A stretch of DNA of 64,000 nucleotides from Balneola sp. GTDB lineage: Bacteria; Bacteroidota; Rhodothermia; Balneolales; Balneolaceae. This document shows, one piece after another, positions 7,244 to 14,959 of this stretch. The translations under genes were made by a program, and so were the position numbers. The notes under the pieces are model-generated. The model saw only the letters and a program-made list of their open reading frames with translations, was not told the DNA's origin and searched no databases. The DNA lies in the NCBI GenBank assembly GCA_028284195.1, contig JANQSE010000002.1, forward strand, positions 1 through 64,000. The letters run 5' to 3'. Position 1 is the first letter of the stretch, and the number at the start of each line of letters is the position of its first letter.

Positions 7244-8293
7244 ATGAAAGCTATTACCTTTCAAGGAATTAGGTCTGTTGCTTTATCTAATGTTCCTGAT
7301 CCCAAAATCATTTCTGAATCTGATGCTATTATAAAAGTTGAGCTGGCTGCCATTTGCGGTTCTGATATGCATGTATATCATGGCCGGGAAACCGGCATAG
7401 ACCCAGGAACTATTATGGGGCATGAATTTACAGGTACCGTAATTGAAATTGGCCAGGCTGTAAAAAACTTCTCTGTTAATGATCGGGTTCTTTCTCCCTT
7501 TACCATTAATTGTGGAGAGTGCTACTTCTGCCAAATTGGATTAACCGCACGGTGTGTACATAGCCATTTATATGGCTGGATTGAAAATGGCAAAGGGCTG
7601 CATGGTGTCCATACAGAATATGTTCGTGTTCCAATGGCAGATGGAACATTAGTTCGCCTTCCTGATGACATTAGCTGGGAGCAAGCAGCTTTGTTAGCAG
7701 ATATAGCTTCAACCGGATATTTTGGTGCTGATATGGCCAACATAAAAGAAACCAATACTTGCATTATTATTGGTTGTGGGCCTGTTGGTATTATGGCTGT
7801 TAAAACAGTAAAATATTTTGGTGCCAAAACTATTTTTGCCATTGATAGCATCCCATTTCGGCTAGATTTTGCTCAAAGAAATGGAGCTATACCGGTTAAT
7901 TCCTCTACAGAGAACATTAAAGAAATTATTAGGGAAGCAACCAGTGGCGTTGGAGCCGATTGTATCATTGAAGCTGTCGGTAGTTCTTCTTCCATGAAAT
8001 CATCTTTTGAGCTGCTTAGGCCTGGAGGAATTCTCGCTTCGGTTGGTGTACAAGCTTTTGGTCAGCTTCCTTTTTCGCCTCCCGATATGTACGACAAAAA
8101 TATTATTCTAAAAACGGGACGCTGCTCCTCCCGCTACTATTCAGAAAAATTGATGCCTTTAATACAAAACGGCGACCTTAACGTAACGGATGTGATCACT
8201 CATACATTTGGCTTAGCAAAAGGAGTAGAAGCTTATCGCTTTTTTGATGAAGAAAAAGACCGGTGCTTAAAAGTTTTGTTGAAACCTGGTTAA
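7244..8293 (+). CDS. Zinc-dependent alcohol dehydrogenase (MDR family)
   Basis: This 349-residue medium-chain dehydrogenase/reductase has AAICGSDMHVYHGR (catalytic zinc Cys), IMGHEFTGTVIEIG (zinc His-Glu), and NCGECYFCQIGLTARC, the four structural-zinc cysteines. CIIIGCGPVGIMAVK forms the NAD(P)-binding Rossmann loop. The likely reaction is NAD(P)-dependent oxidation of an alcohol or polyol; the substrate cannot be read from sequence. It begins 3 bases after the DUF3052 gene. Confidence 0.92.
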   Translation: MKAITFQGIRSVALSNVPDPKIISESDAIIKVELAAICGSDMHVYHGRETGIDPGTIMGHEFTGTVIEIGQAVKNFSVNDRVLSPFTINCGECYFCQIGLTARCVHSHLYGWIENGKGLHGVHTEYVRVPMADGTLVRLPDDISWEQAALLADIASTGYFGADMANIKETNTCIIIGCGPVGIMAVKTVKYFGAKTIFAIDSIPFRLDFAQRNGAIPVNSSTENIKEIIREATSGVGADCIIEAVGSSSSMKSSFELLRPGGILASVGVQAFGQLPFSPPDMYDKNIILKTGRCSSRYYSEKLMPLIQNGDLNVTDVITHTFGLAKGVEAYRFFDEEKDRCLKVLLKPG

Positions 8294-8450
8294 AGAGTCT
8301 GTCTCAAAAACTGTATTTCCAAACGTTGTTTTCATTTTTATTACACAAGTTCCCATACTCTTTATCTGTTAATTCTGGTTACTGCTCTTTGCTTTTTCCA
8401 TTCTAATTCTTTTCATTTGGAATCTAACACTCATAAAACTTTGTAATGCC

Positions 8451-9374
8451 ATGCCCGCAATGAACATAAGCCGATCTATCACAATAAATGCTCCGGTTGG
8501 AGATGTTTACTCTAAGCTTAATGATTTTAATTACTGGATCCCCTGGTCACCTTGGTTAATTATGGAGCCCGATGTAAAAGTAACTGTTGCTGATGATGCC
8601 AAGTATTACGAATGGAAGGGAAACCGAACTGGCGAAGGGAATATGAAGGTTACAGAAGAAAAAGAAAATGAAGCCATCCATTATGACCTCACTTTCTTAA
8701 AGCCTTGGAAATCGGAAGCAAAAGTGCGTTTTATTTTCGATAGTACCGGAGATTCCACAAAAGTAACCTGGGAAATGGATAGCTCCCTTCCCTTCTTTAT
8801 GTTTTGGATGAAAAAAATGATGGAGGGGTTTGTGGGAATGGATTATGAGAGAGGCCTGAACATGCTCAAAGAATATATTGAAGATGGCGAGATCAAATCT
8901 AAATTAGAATGGAAGGGAGAGTCGGACTTTCCCGGCACCAAATACATTGGGGTAAAAACCACCTGCGGTATTGATGAAATGGGAGATGTAATGCCTGCAG
9001 ACTTCGGTAAAATTGAAGAGTTTATGAAAGAACATAGTGATATTGGTACCGGCCAGGCTTATACCATTTATCATAAATGGGATATTGTAAAACGGCAGGC
9101 CACATACACAGGGTGTGTTGGGGTAAACTCAGTTCCCGATAACCTGCCATCAGATTTTGTAAGCGGAGAAATTCCCGCAACCAAAGTTTATACACTTCGC
9201 CATATCGGTAAATACGATCATCTTGGAAATGCATGGACAACAATGATGAACATGCAGCGGGGAAAAGAATTCAAAGGAAAAAAAGGAATTCATCCTTTCG
9301 AGCATTATATAACCAACCCGAAAGAAACAGATGAAAAAGACCATATTACGGATGTAGTTTTTGCTGTGATGTAG
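8451..9374 (+). CDS. SRPBCC domain fused to a GyrI-like effector-binding domain
   Basis: The first ~145 residues are a polyketide-cyclase/START-like SRPBCC domain (ISRSITINAPVGDVYSKLND..., then TKVTWEMDSSLPFFMFW). The last ~150 residues match the GyrI-like / AraC effector-binding fold (YIGVKTTCGI..., PATKVYTLRHIGKYDHLGNAW). Both folds bind small hydrophobic ligands, so a soluble ligand-binding role is likely. There is no DNA-binding domain. The start could be the ATG at 8451 or the one at 8460. A 157-base AT-rich gap precedes it, in which I see no clear promoter. Confidence 0.85.
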   Translation: MPAMNISRSITINAPVGDVYSKLNDFNYWIPWSPWLIMEPDVKVTVADDAKYYEWKGNRTGEGNMKVTEEKENEAIHYDLTFLKPWKSEAKVRFIFDSTGDSTKVTWEMDSSLPFFMFWMKKMMEGFVGMDYERGLNMLKEYIEDGEIKSKLEWKGESDFPGTKYIGVKTTCGIDEMGDVMPADFGKIEEFMKEHSDIGTGQAYTIYHKWDIVKRQATYTGCVGVNSVPDNLPSDFVSGEIPATKVYTLRHIGKYDHLGNAWTTMMNMQRGKEFKGKKGIHPFEHYITNPKETDEKDHITDVVFAVM

Positions 9375-9403
9375 ATCCATTCAACACCGACTAAGGATGT
9401 GGT

Positions 9404-9769
9404 ATGAAAACAACTCCAGAACATGATGCAAGAATAGCTAAAATGACATTTGCATCCGTGTATCCACATTATATAACAAAAGTGGAGAATAAAGGCAGAA
9501 CAAAGAAAGAGCTTCATCAGGTTATAGAGTGGCTTACTGGTTTTGATGAGAACAAATTGAATGATCTGATCAGTGAAAAAGCAACTTTTAAGGACTTTTT
9601 CGCTAAAGCCGAATTAAATCCTAATGCTCACTTAATAACCGGTACAATCTGCGGTTACAGAATAGAAGAAATTGAAACCCCGCTCACAAAACAAACCAGA
9701 TATTTAGACAAATTGGTTGATGAATTAGCCAAGGGCAAAAAAATGGACAAAATTCTGCGGCATCAATAA
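9404..9769 (+). CDS. DUF2200 domain-containing protein
   Basis: This 121-residue protein corresponds closely to the DUF2200 family: DARIAKMTFASVYPHYITKVENKGRTKKEL, then VIEWLTGFDE, then NPNAHLITGTICGYRIEEIE, and a C-terminal LDKLVDELAKGKKMDKILR. Proteins of this family are small, soluble and uncharacterised. It follows the SRPBCC-GyrI gene by 29 bases on the same strand and may be co-transcribed with it. Confidence 0.9.
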   Translation: MKTTPEHDARIAKMTFASVYPHYITKVENKGRTKKELHQVIEWLTGFDENKLNDLISEKATFKDFFAKAELNPNAHLITGTICGYRIEEIETPLTKQTRYLDKLVDELAKGKKMDKILRHQ

Positions 9770-9816
9770 ATTATTGCTCATATTTATTTATCAATTTGAT
9801 TAGAAATCCAGTTGTT

Positions 9817-9850
9817 TTTGTCTTTTTCTAACTAAGGCAAACTATCTTTG
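9817..9850 (+). promoter_or_regulatory. Promoter of the potassium channel gene
   Basis: TTTG at 9817-9820 and TATCTTTG at 9843-9850 fit the -33 and -7 elements (spacer 22). The ATG at 9854 is only 3 bases past the -7 box, so transcription would start at or just inside the coding start. Confidence 0.5.
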
Positions 9851-9853
9851 TTT

Positions 9854-11545
9854 ATGAAATTCTTCCCCTCACAAATTTCCTATTTCCTTTCCAACAAAAA
9901 CACCAAGGTCAATATTTCCCGACTTCTTAAGTTTCTTGGTATTCTTTTTGCCCTTATAACCATCTACGGTGTTCTCTTCCATATCATTATGGAACGGGAA
10001 GGCCAGCAACACAGCTGGGTTACGGGTTTCTATTGGACACTGGTAACCATGAGCACCTTAGGTTTTGGCGATATTACTTTTACTTCAGATCTTGGGCGTT
10101 TCTTTTCGATGGTTGTTCTAGGCTCGGGTATTCTTGTGCTGCTAATTATGCTTCCCTTTACCTTTATTGAATTTTTCTATGCCCCGTGGATGGAAGCACA
10201 ATCACGGGCACGGGCACCAAGAGAACTTCCTGCATCAACAAAAAACCATGTAGTCATTACCAGTTACGATCCTGTAACCAAAGCCCTCATCGAAAAACTA
10301 ACCCAATACCAAAAAGAATATGTCTTGCTGGTTCAGGATTTGACAACTGCACTGGATCTATACGATGAAGGCTATCGGGTAATGCTTGGGGAAGCCGATG
10401 ACCCGGAAACCTATAAAAAGCTGCAAATACACCAGGCTGTATTGGTGGTTTCCAGTAGTACCGACATGTTTAATACCAATGTTGCCCATACCATTCGGGA
10501 AAATAACGAGGACGTTAAAATTGTTGCCACTGCTAACTCTTATGATTCTATTGACATTTTGAAACTTGCAGGATGCGATCATGTGCTACATATGGGAAAC
10601 CTTTTGGGCAGAACATTGTCCAGAAGAATTCTTGGGCAGGATGCGCGCGTTCATCCCATAGGCCGGCTTGGTAAAATAGTTATTGGTGAAGCCACTGCTT
10701 ACGACACTCCTCTTGTTGGTAAAACATTAAGAGAATCTCAACTCCGGGAAAAAACAGGAATTAATATCATAGGAATTTGGGAGCGCGGCCAATTTCTCGG
10801 CTCACATCCGGATACAGTAATTCACGAGTACAGTGTAATTATGATGGCCGGCTCAGTAGCTCAGCTTCGAAAGTACGACGAATTATTTGGCAGTTATGCT
10901 ATAAATGAAGAGCCGGTAATTATAATAGGGGGCGGACGAGTTGGCAGAGCTGCCGCCTACCATTTAAAACGCCGCAATATCAAATTCAAGATTATAGACA
11001 AAAACCCGGATCGGATTTTAAACAAACATAACTTTGTTCTTGGTGATGCCAACGATTTAAATACGCTGAAAAAAGCCGGAATAGATTCCGCTCATAGTGT
11101 AATCATAAGCACCAACCAGGACGATATAAACATTTACCTCACCATTTACTGCCGGCACCTTCGCCCTAATATTCATATTGTGGCACGATCTACCCTCGAA
11201 AGAAATGTAAGTTCATTACACCGCGCCGGTGCCGATTTTGTAATGTCTTACGCCACTATGGGTGCCAATGCTGTTTTTAATATTTATGAAGAAAACGACA
11301 TTATCATGGTAGCAGAAGGGCTAAATATATTCAGCCTGAAAACACCAAATAAATTAGCAGGAAAAACCATGATAGAAACCGACATCCGCCACAATACCGG
11401 ATGCAGCGTAATAGCTTATACCAAAAATGGGGAGCAAGTTATCAATCCCGATCCAATTCACCCTATCCCGGAAAACAGCGACCTGATTCTGATTGGAGAC
11501 ACAAAAGCAGAAGAAAGGTTTATTAAAAAATATGGAGATGTTTAA
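9854..11545 (+). CDS. Two-RCK potassium channel (TrkA-N/TrkA-C domains)
   Basis: This 563-residue protein has an N-terminal two-helix pore module. The pore loop reads TGFYWTLVTMSTLGFGDI, with selectivity filter TLGFGD in place of the commoner TVGYGD. Two cytoplasmic RCK regions follow: a divergent one from about residue 115 (HVVITSYDPVTKALIEKL), with a TrkA-C domain around 260-340, then a canonical one with VIIIGGGRVGRAAAYHL (nucleotide-binding glycines) from about 354, and a last TrkA-C domain. It should gate potassium flux across the inner membrane in response to nucleotide or ion ligands. The ATG is preferred over a TTG two codons upstream. Confidence 0.9.
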   Translation: MKFFPSQISYFLSNKNTKVNISRLLKFLGILFALITIYGVLFHIIMEREGQQHSWVTGFYWTLVTMSTLGFGDITFTSDLGRFFSMVVLGSGILVLLIMLPFTFIEFFYAPWMEAQSRARAPRELPASTKNHVVITSYDPVTKALIEKLTQYQKEYVLLVQDLTTALDLYDEGYRVMLGEADDPETYKKLQIHQAVLVVSSSTDMFNTNVAHTIRENNEDVKIVATANSYDSIDILKLAGCDHVLHMGNLLGRTLSRRILGQDARVHPIGRLGKIVIGEATAYDTPLVGKTLRESQLREKTGINIIGIWERGQFLGSHPDTVIHEYSVIMMAGSVAQLRKYDELFGSYAINEEPVIIIGGGRVGRAAAYHLKRRNIKFKIIDKNPDRILNKHNFVLGDANDLNTLKKAGIDSAHSVIISTNQDDINIYLTIYCRHLRPNIHIVARSTLERNVSSLHRAGADFVMSYATMGANAVFNIYEENDIIMVAEGLNIFSLKTPNKLAGKTMIETDIRHNTGCSVIAYTKNGEQVINPDPIHPIPENSDLILIGDTKAEERFIKKYGDV

Positions 11546-11558
11546 TCACAATCTTAAC

Positions 11559-12563
11559 CTAAACCACTCTTCCAACATCTAAAATCTCTTCTCCCATTTC
11601 TTTTACTTTGGCTTTTACTACTCCTAATGCAGATTCTGAAACCACAGCAACCAAACCAATTCCAAGATTAAATGTTGCCTGCATATCTTCTTCAGGTACA
11701 TTTCCAATTTCCTGAATCAAATCATACACCGGTGGACGTTCCCAGCTTTTCCAGTCTATTTCCAAAGTTAACCCTTCCGGTAAAATACGTTTTGTATTTC
11801 CCACCATACCTCCTCCGGTAATATGAGAAAAACCATGTACTCCATCTATTTCCTTTAACGCTGTTATGTGGGGTAAATAAGAACGATGAACCTGAAGTAA
11901 TTCTTCCCCAACAGTACATCCTAATTTTTCCACATAGTCATTCACATCATATTCACTAAAGAGCACTTTTCTGGCTAAAGAATATCCGTTGGTATGTAAA
12001 CCTGAACTTTTAAACCCTACCAATACATCACCTTTTTCAATGCCTGCACCATTTATAACTTTGTCCTCATCAACAATACCTACAATAGTTCCAGCAAGAT
12101 CAAATTCTCCTTCACCATAAATATCAGGCATCTCTGCAGTCTCTCCGCCAATCAGAGCAACTCCGTTTTCTTTACAAGCCGTGGCAAATCCTTTAATCAC
12201 TCCGTATCCAACATTCTGCTCTAACTTTCCTGTAGAAAAATAATCCAGAAAGAATAAAGGGGTAGCTCCGCAAACTGCTATATCATTTACACAATGATTC
12301 ACCAGATCCTGGCCAACGGTATCATATTTTCCAGCCTTAAATGCTACAATAAGCTTCGTTCCAACACCATCCAAAGAACTAACAAAAACGGGATTTTTAA
12401 AAGCTCCAAGATCCGGTTTAAAGAATCCACCAAATCCTCCTATGTTGGATAGAACCGCTTTACTGTGCGTTTCTTTAACCACACCTTTGATAGAACTAAC
12501 CAATTCTTCTCCTGCTTTAATATCAACACCTGAGTCTTTGTAGGTGAATTGCTTCTTAGACAT
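11559..12563 (-). CDS. purM: Phosphoribosylformylglycinamidine cyclo-ligase
   Basis: PurM catalyses the ATP-dependent closure of FGAM to AIR in purine synthesis. The 334-residue length is typical. Family motifs are SSLDGVGTKLIVAFK, GQDLVNHCVNDIAVCGATPLFFLDY (metal/ATP site), IGGETAEMPDIY, SSGLHTNGYSLARKV and GFSHITGGGMVGNTKRILP. The gene is convergent with the potassium channel gene (13-base gap). It begins 5 bases after the YfiT-like gene, suggesting one minus-strand transcript starting near 13.1 kb. Confidence 0.96.
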   Translation of the reverse strand: MSKKQFTYKDSGVDIKAGEELVSSIKGVVKETHSKAVLSNIGGFGGFFKPDLGAFKNPVFVSSLDGVGTKLIVAFKAGKYDTVGQDLVNHCVNDIAVCGATPLFFLDYFSTGKLEQNVGYGVIKGFATACKENGVALIGGETAEMPDIYGEGEFDLAGTIVGIVDEDKVINGAGIEKGDVLVGFKSSGLHTNGYSLARKVLFSEYDVNDYVEKLGCTVGEELLQVHRSYLPHITALKEIDGVHGFSHITGGGMVGNTKRILPEGLTLEIDWKSWERPPVYDLIQEIGNVPEEDMQATFNLGIGLVAVVSESALGVVKAKVKEMGEEILDVGRVV

Positions 12564-12568
12564 GAATT

Positions 12569-13087
12569 TTATGAGTTATTTTTTACCAGTTCTATATGTG
12601 CTAAATGATGATTTCCATGCCAGGCATACATAGCCAGTGCATTTATCAATGTATAATTTATTCCGGATTCAGGATGCTGAAACGTTCTGTTCCAGTCTTC
12701 TTCATTAAACACTTCAAATATCTTAATCCATTTGGCATGCACTGCATCCAGAAAGTTCAATCCCTGTTCAATACTCATCAAATCATAATCACCTAAAGCA
12801 GTCCAGGCACTTTCATTATATGGGCGAATTGTTGGATTATCTTCAGTAAGAGCAAGCTTAAATCTGATTAACGAATTCATATGACTATCACCCATATGAT
12901 GTATTACCTGAAAAGGTGTCCAGCCACCTTCTCTGTATGGAGTATGGAGTTGTTCTTTGGATAATTGTGCAACCAAAGCTCTGACTTTTGATGGAAGCTC
13001 TTTGATATCATTTATGAAACCTTCAGCTTCTGAAACAGAAAAGTTTTTGTCGTAATCAAAATTTCCGATCGGGTATCGCTTATCCAT
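12569..13087 (-). CDS. DinB/YfiT-family putative metal-dependent transferase (BstA-like)
   Basis: This 172-residue four-helix DinB-superfamily protein has the YfiT layout: RYPIGNFDYDKNF near the N-terminus, then GGWTPFQVIHHMGDSHMN and AMYAWHGNHHLAHI. The histidines in the last two would bind a divalent metal. Relatives include bacillithiol S-transferases, but the thiol cofactor of this organism is unknown. The start is taken as the ATG at 13087, one codon inside a TTG. TATATTTA on the minus strand at 13111-13118 is a near-consensus -7 element. Confidence 0.85.
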   Translation of the reverse strand: MDKRYPIGNFDYDKNFSVSEAEGFINDIKELPSKVRALVAQLSKEQLHTPYREGGWTPFQVIHHMGDSHMNSLIRFKLALTEDNPTIRPYNESAWTALGDYDLMSIEQGLNFLDAVHAKWIKIFEVFNEEDWNRTFQHPESGINYTLINALAMYAWHGNHHLAHIELVKNNS

Positions 13088-13090
13088 CAA

Positions 13091-13522
13091 TTCTTCATTT
13101 AATTCTGAAATAAATATACGCTCTTATAAAACTTTTTGAGAGTACTTTTTCCAATTCTTATCCACAGGTAAGAGACAAATAAAATAAGATTTTAAATTTT
13201 GTATTTAGTTATAGGTAATGTGGATTTGTGGAAAAGAAACTTATTCTTTTTCTGAACAATACTTGACACATCTTTGTGGATAGCATTGTTAATTAAGTGA
13301 CTCATTAAAACAGTTACTTAAGAAGGAAGATGTTTTATTATTAACATGTACACCATTTTTATACATATAAACAGATAATTCCTCTTCAACATGAAAAGTT
13401 ATTATATAAAGTTGTTGATTAGGTGAACAAATTGTGGAAACTTGTTGACAACTTTGGGTCATTTCAGTTATCCAATTTTTATTGGAAAGTAATCCACATA
13501 GTAATTCACAAAAAAGTTGTAA
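13091..13522. other. oriC: Candidate chromosome replication origin (oriC)
   Basis: This 432-base gene-free, AT-rich region lies between divergent genes. It has one perfect DnaA box (TTATCCACA, 13158-13166). Single-mismatch boxes lie at 13227-13235 (TGTGGAAAA), 13275-13283 (TGTGGATAG) and 13490-13498 (TAATCCACA), and weaker ones at 13219-13227, 13433-13441 and near 13468. Very AT-rich stretches (about 13179-13215 and 13330-13410) could serve as unwinding sites. Hand-counted samples show G roughly equal to or below C in plus-strand genes to the left, but G well above C to the right. parS palindromes lie 15 kb away. dnaA is not adjacent, and function is inferred. Confidence 0.65.
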
Positions 13523-13963
13523 ATGAAAGTTGTAGTTCAGCGCGTAAAATCAGCTTCAGTAACAGTTGGTAATAAAATAACAGGTGCAATCAGGAATGGT
13601 TTATTGTTACTTGTTGGTATTCATCAGGATGATAGCGTAGAACAGATGAAATGGATGTGTGATAAAATATTAAAGCTTCGCGTTTTTGAAGATGAGGAAG
13701 AGAAAATGAATTTATCAGTTACAGATGTGCAGGGAGGAATTCTTGTTGTCTCTCAATTTACTTTATACGGGGATGCAAAAAAAGGAACCAGACCTAGCTA
13801 TATAGAAGCAGCCCGACCGGAAAAAGCCGAACCTATGTATGAGCAAATGGTCGAGTATTTCAAATCACATTCTGATCTGGATATACAAACAGGAAAATTC
13901 GGCGCTATGATGGATGTGAAATTAGTTAATGATGGACCGGTAACTCTGATTCTGGAGAAATAG
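13523..13963 (+). CDS. dtd: D-aminoacyl-tRNA deacylase
   Basis: DTD hydrolyses D-amino acids mischarged onto tRNA. The 146-residue protein has the full signature: MKVVVQRVKSASVTV, GLLLLVGIHQDD, the catalytic SQFTLYGDAKKGTRPSY, and the C-terminal NDGPVTLILEK, equivalent to the Gly-cisPro region. It starts at the right edge of the candidate origin, divergent from the YfiT-purM transcript. The next gene begins 1 base after its stop. Confidence 0.96.
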   Translation: MKVVVQRVKSASVTVGNKITGAIRNGLLLLVGIHQDDSVEQMKWMCDKILKLRVFEDEEEKMNLSVTDVQGGILVVSQFTLYGDAKKGTRPSYIEAARPEKAEPMYEQMVEYFKSHSDLDIQTGKFGAMMDVKLVNDGPVTLILEK

Positions 13964-13964
13964 G

Positions 13965-14852
13965 TTGGGTGTTATTTTCATTTTTATTGATGGTGTAGGT
14001 ATTGGGAATTCATCTAAAGAGAATCCATTTTATTCCACAACTTATGAGAGCTTTGAAATTCTTTCGGGAGGAAATTTCTTTAAAAATGGAGATGGAGTAA
14101 ACAATACAACTCATATCTATAAACCGATTGATGCAAACCTTGATGTTGAAGGTTTACCTCAGAGTGGAACAGGCCAGACAACTTTATTCACTGGAGAGAA
14201 TGCTTCAAAGGTAATAGGGAAGCACTTTGGGCCATTTCCGCATTCAGGAATTAAATATCTGTTACAGGAGCAGAGTATTTTTCATGCGGTGAAAGAATCA
14301 GGGAAAAAGCCATACTTCATGAATGCATACCCTCCCATCTTCTTTGAACATTCCGAGCGAAGAAACAGATGGAGTTGTACCACACTAATGACAAAAAGTG
14401 CGGAGATCAGATTAAATTCAACACAGGAAGTGCTGGATGAGAAAGCATTAACTGCAGAGATTGTGCAAAATGCATGGAGAGAACAATTAGGTATAGATAT
14501 TCCAAAAATAGATGCATCTGAAGCAGCTCAAAGATTGTTGAATATACTCCCTGATTACGATTTGGTTTTGTACGAGTATTACCTGACAGATAAAGCCGGG
14601 CATAATAAAAGTGATGAAGATGCAGAACGGGTTCTTAAACCATTGGATGAGTTTTTACTTCATATTATTAAGAACAAGAGAAGTGAGGATGTTTTGGTAA
14701 TAACCAGTGACCATGGTAACCTGGAAGATCTTTTGGTTAAAACTCATACCAGAAATGAGGTACCTTTATTTGTGTTGGGAGAAGAAATAGATCACTTTAA
14801 TAAAGTGCAGAGTTTAATTGATGTGAAGGAAGGGATATTGAAGTGTATATAA
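13965..14852 (+). CDS. Metalloenzyme-superfamily protein (phosphopentomutase/iPGM-like)
   Basis: This 295-residue protein is of the alkaline phosphatase-like metalloenzyme superfamily. It has FIDGVGIGNSSKENPF (first metal Asp), PQSGTGQTTLFTGENASK (nucleophile Ser/Thr region), YEYYLTDKAGHN and ITSDHGNLEDLLVKTH (metal Asp/His sites). It is shorter than phosphopentomutase or cofactor-independent phosphoglycerate mutase, so the substrate is open. The start is a TTG right after the dtd stop, so translational coupling with dtd is likely. No better start exists downstream without losing the first metal motif. Confidence 0.82.
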   Translation: MGVIFIFIDGVGIGNSSKENPFYSTTYESFEILSGGNFFKNGDGVNNTTHIYKPIDANLDVEGLPQSGTGQTTLFTGENASKVIGKHFGPFPHSGIKYLLQEQSIFHAVKESGKKPYFMNAYPPIFFEHSERRNRWSCTTLMTKSAEIRLNSTQEVLDEKALTAEIVQNAWREQLGIDIPKIDASEAAQRLLNILPDYDLVLYEYYLTDKAGHNKSDEDAERVLKPLDEFLLHIIKNKRSEDVLVITSDHGNLEDLLVKTHTRNEVPLFVLGEEIDHFNKVQSLIDVKEGILKCI

Positions 14853-14856
14853 ACTA

Positions 14857-14935
14857 GTCATCCTGAACTTGTTTCAGGATCTTAAGAAACGACACTAAAA
14901 ACTTTACAAAGATCCCGAAATAAATTCGGGATGAC
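14857..14935. repeat. Nested inverted-repeat element, copy A
   Basis: Two 26-base arms (14857-14882 and 14910-14935) are imperfect inverted copies running from GTCATCC to GGATCT. Each arm is also a hairpin by itself: in the left arm ATCCTGAA pairs with TTCAGGAT, and in the right arm the central CCCGAA pairs with TTCGGG. The element fills the gap between the metalloenzyme gene and the next gene. The same architecture recurs at 18935-19018, so this looks like a dispersed palindromic family (REP/MITE-like) that could also end transcription. Confidence 0.75.
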
Positions 14936-14959
14936 GATACCAATTAGTACATTCAGATC

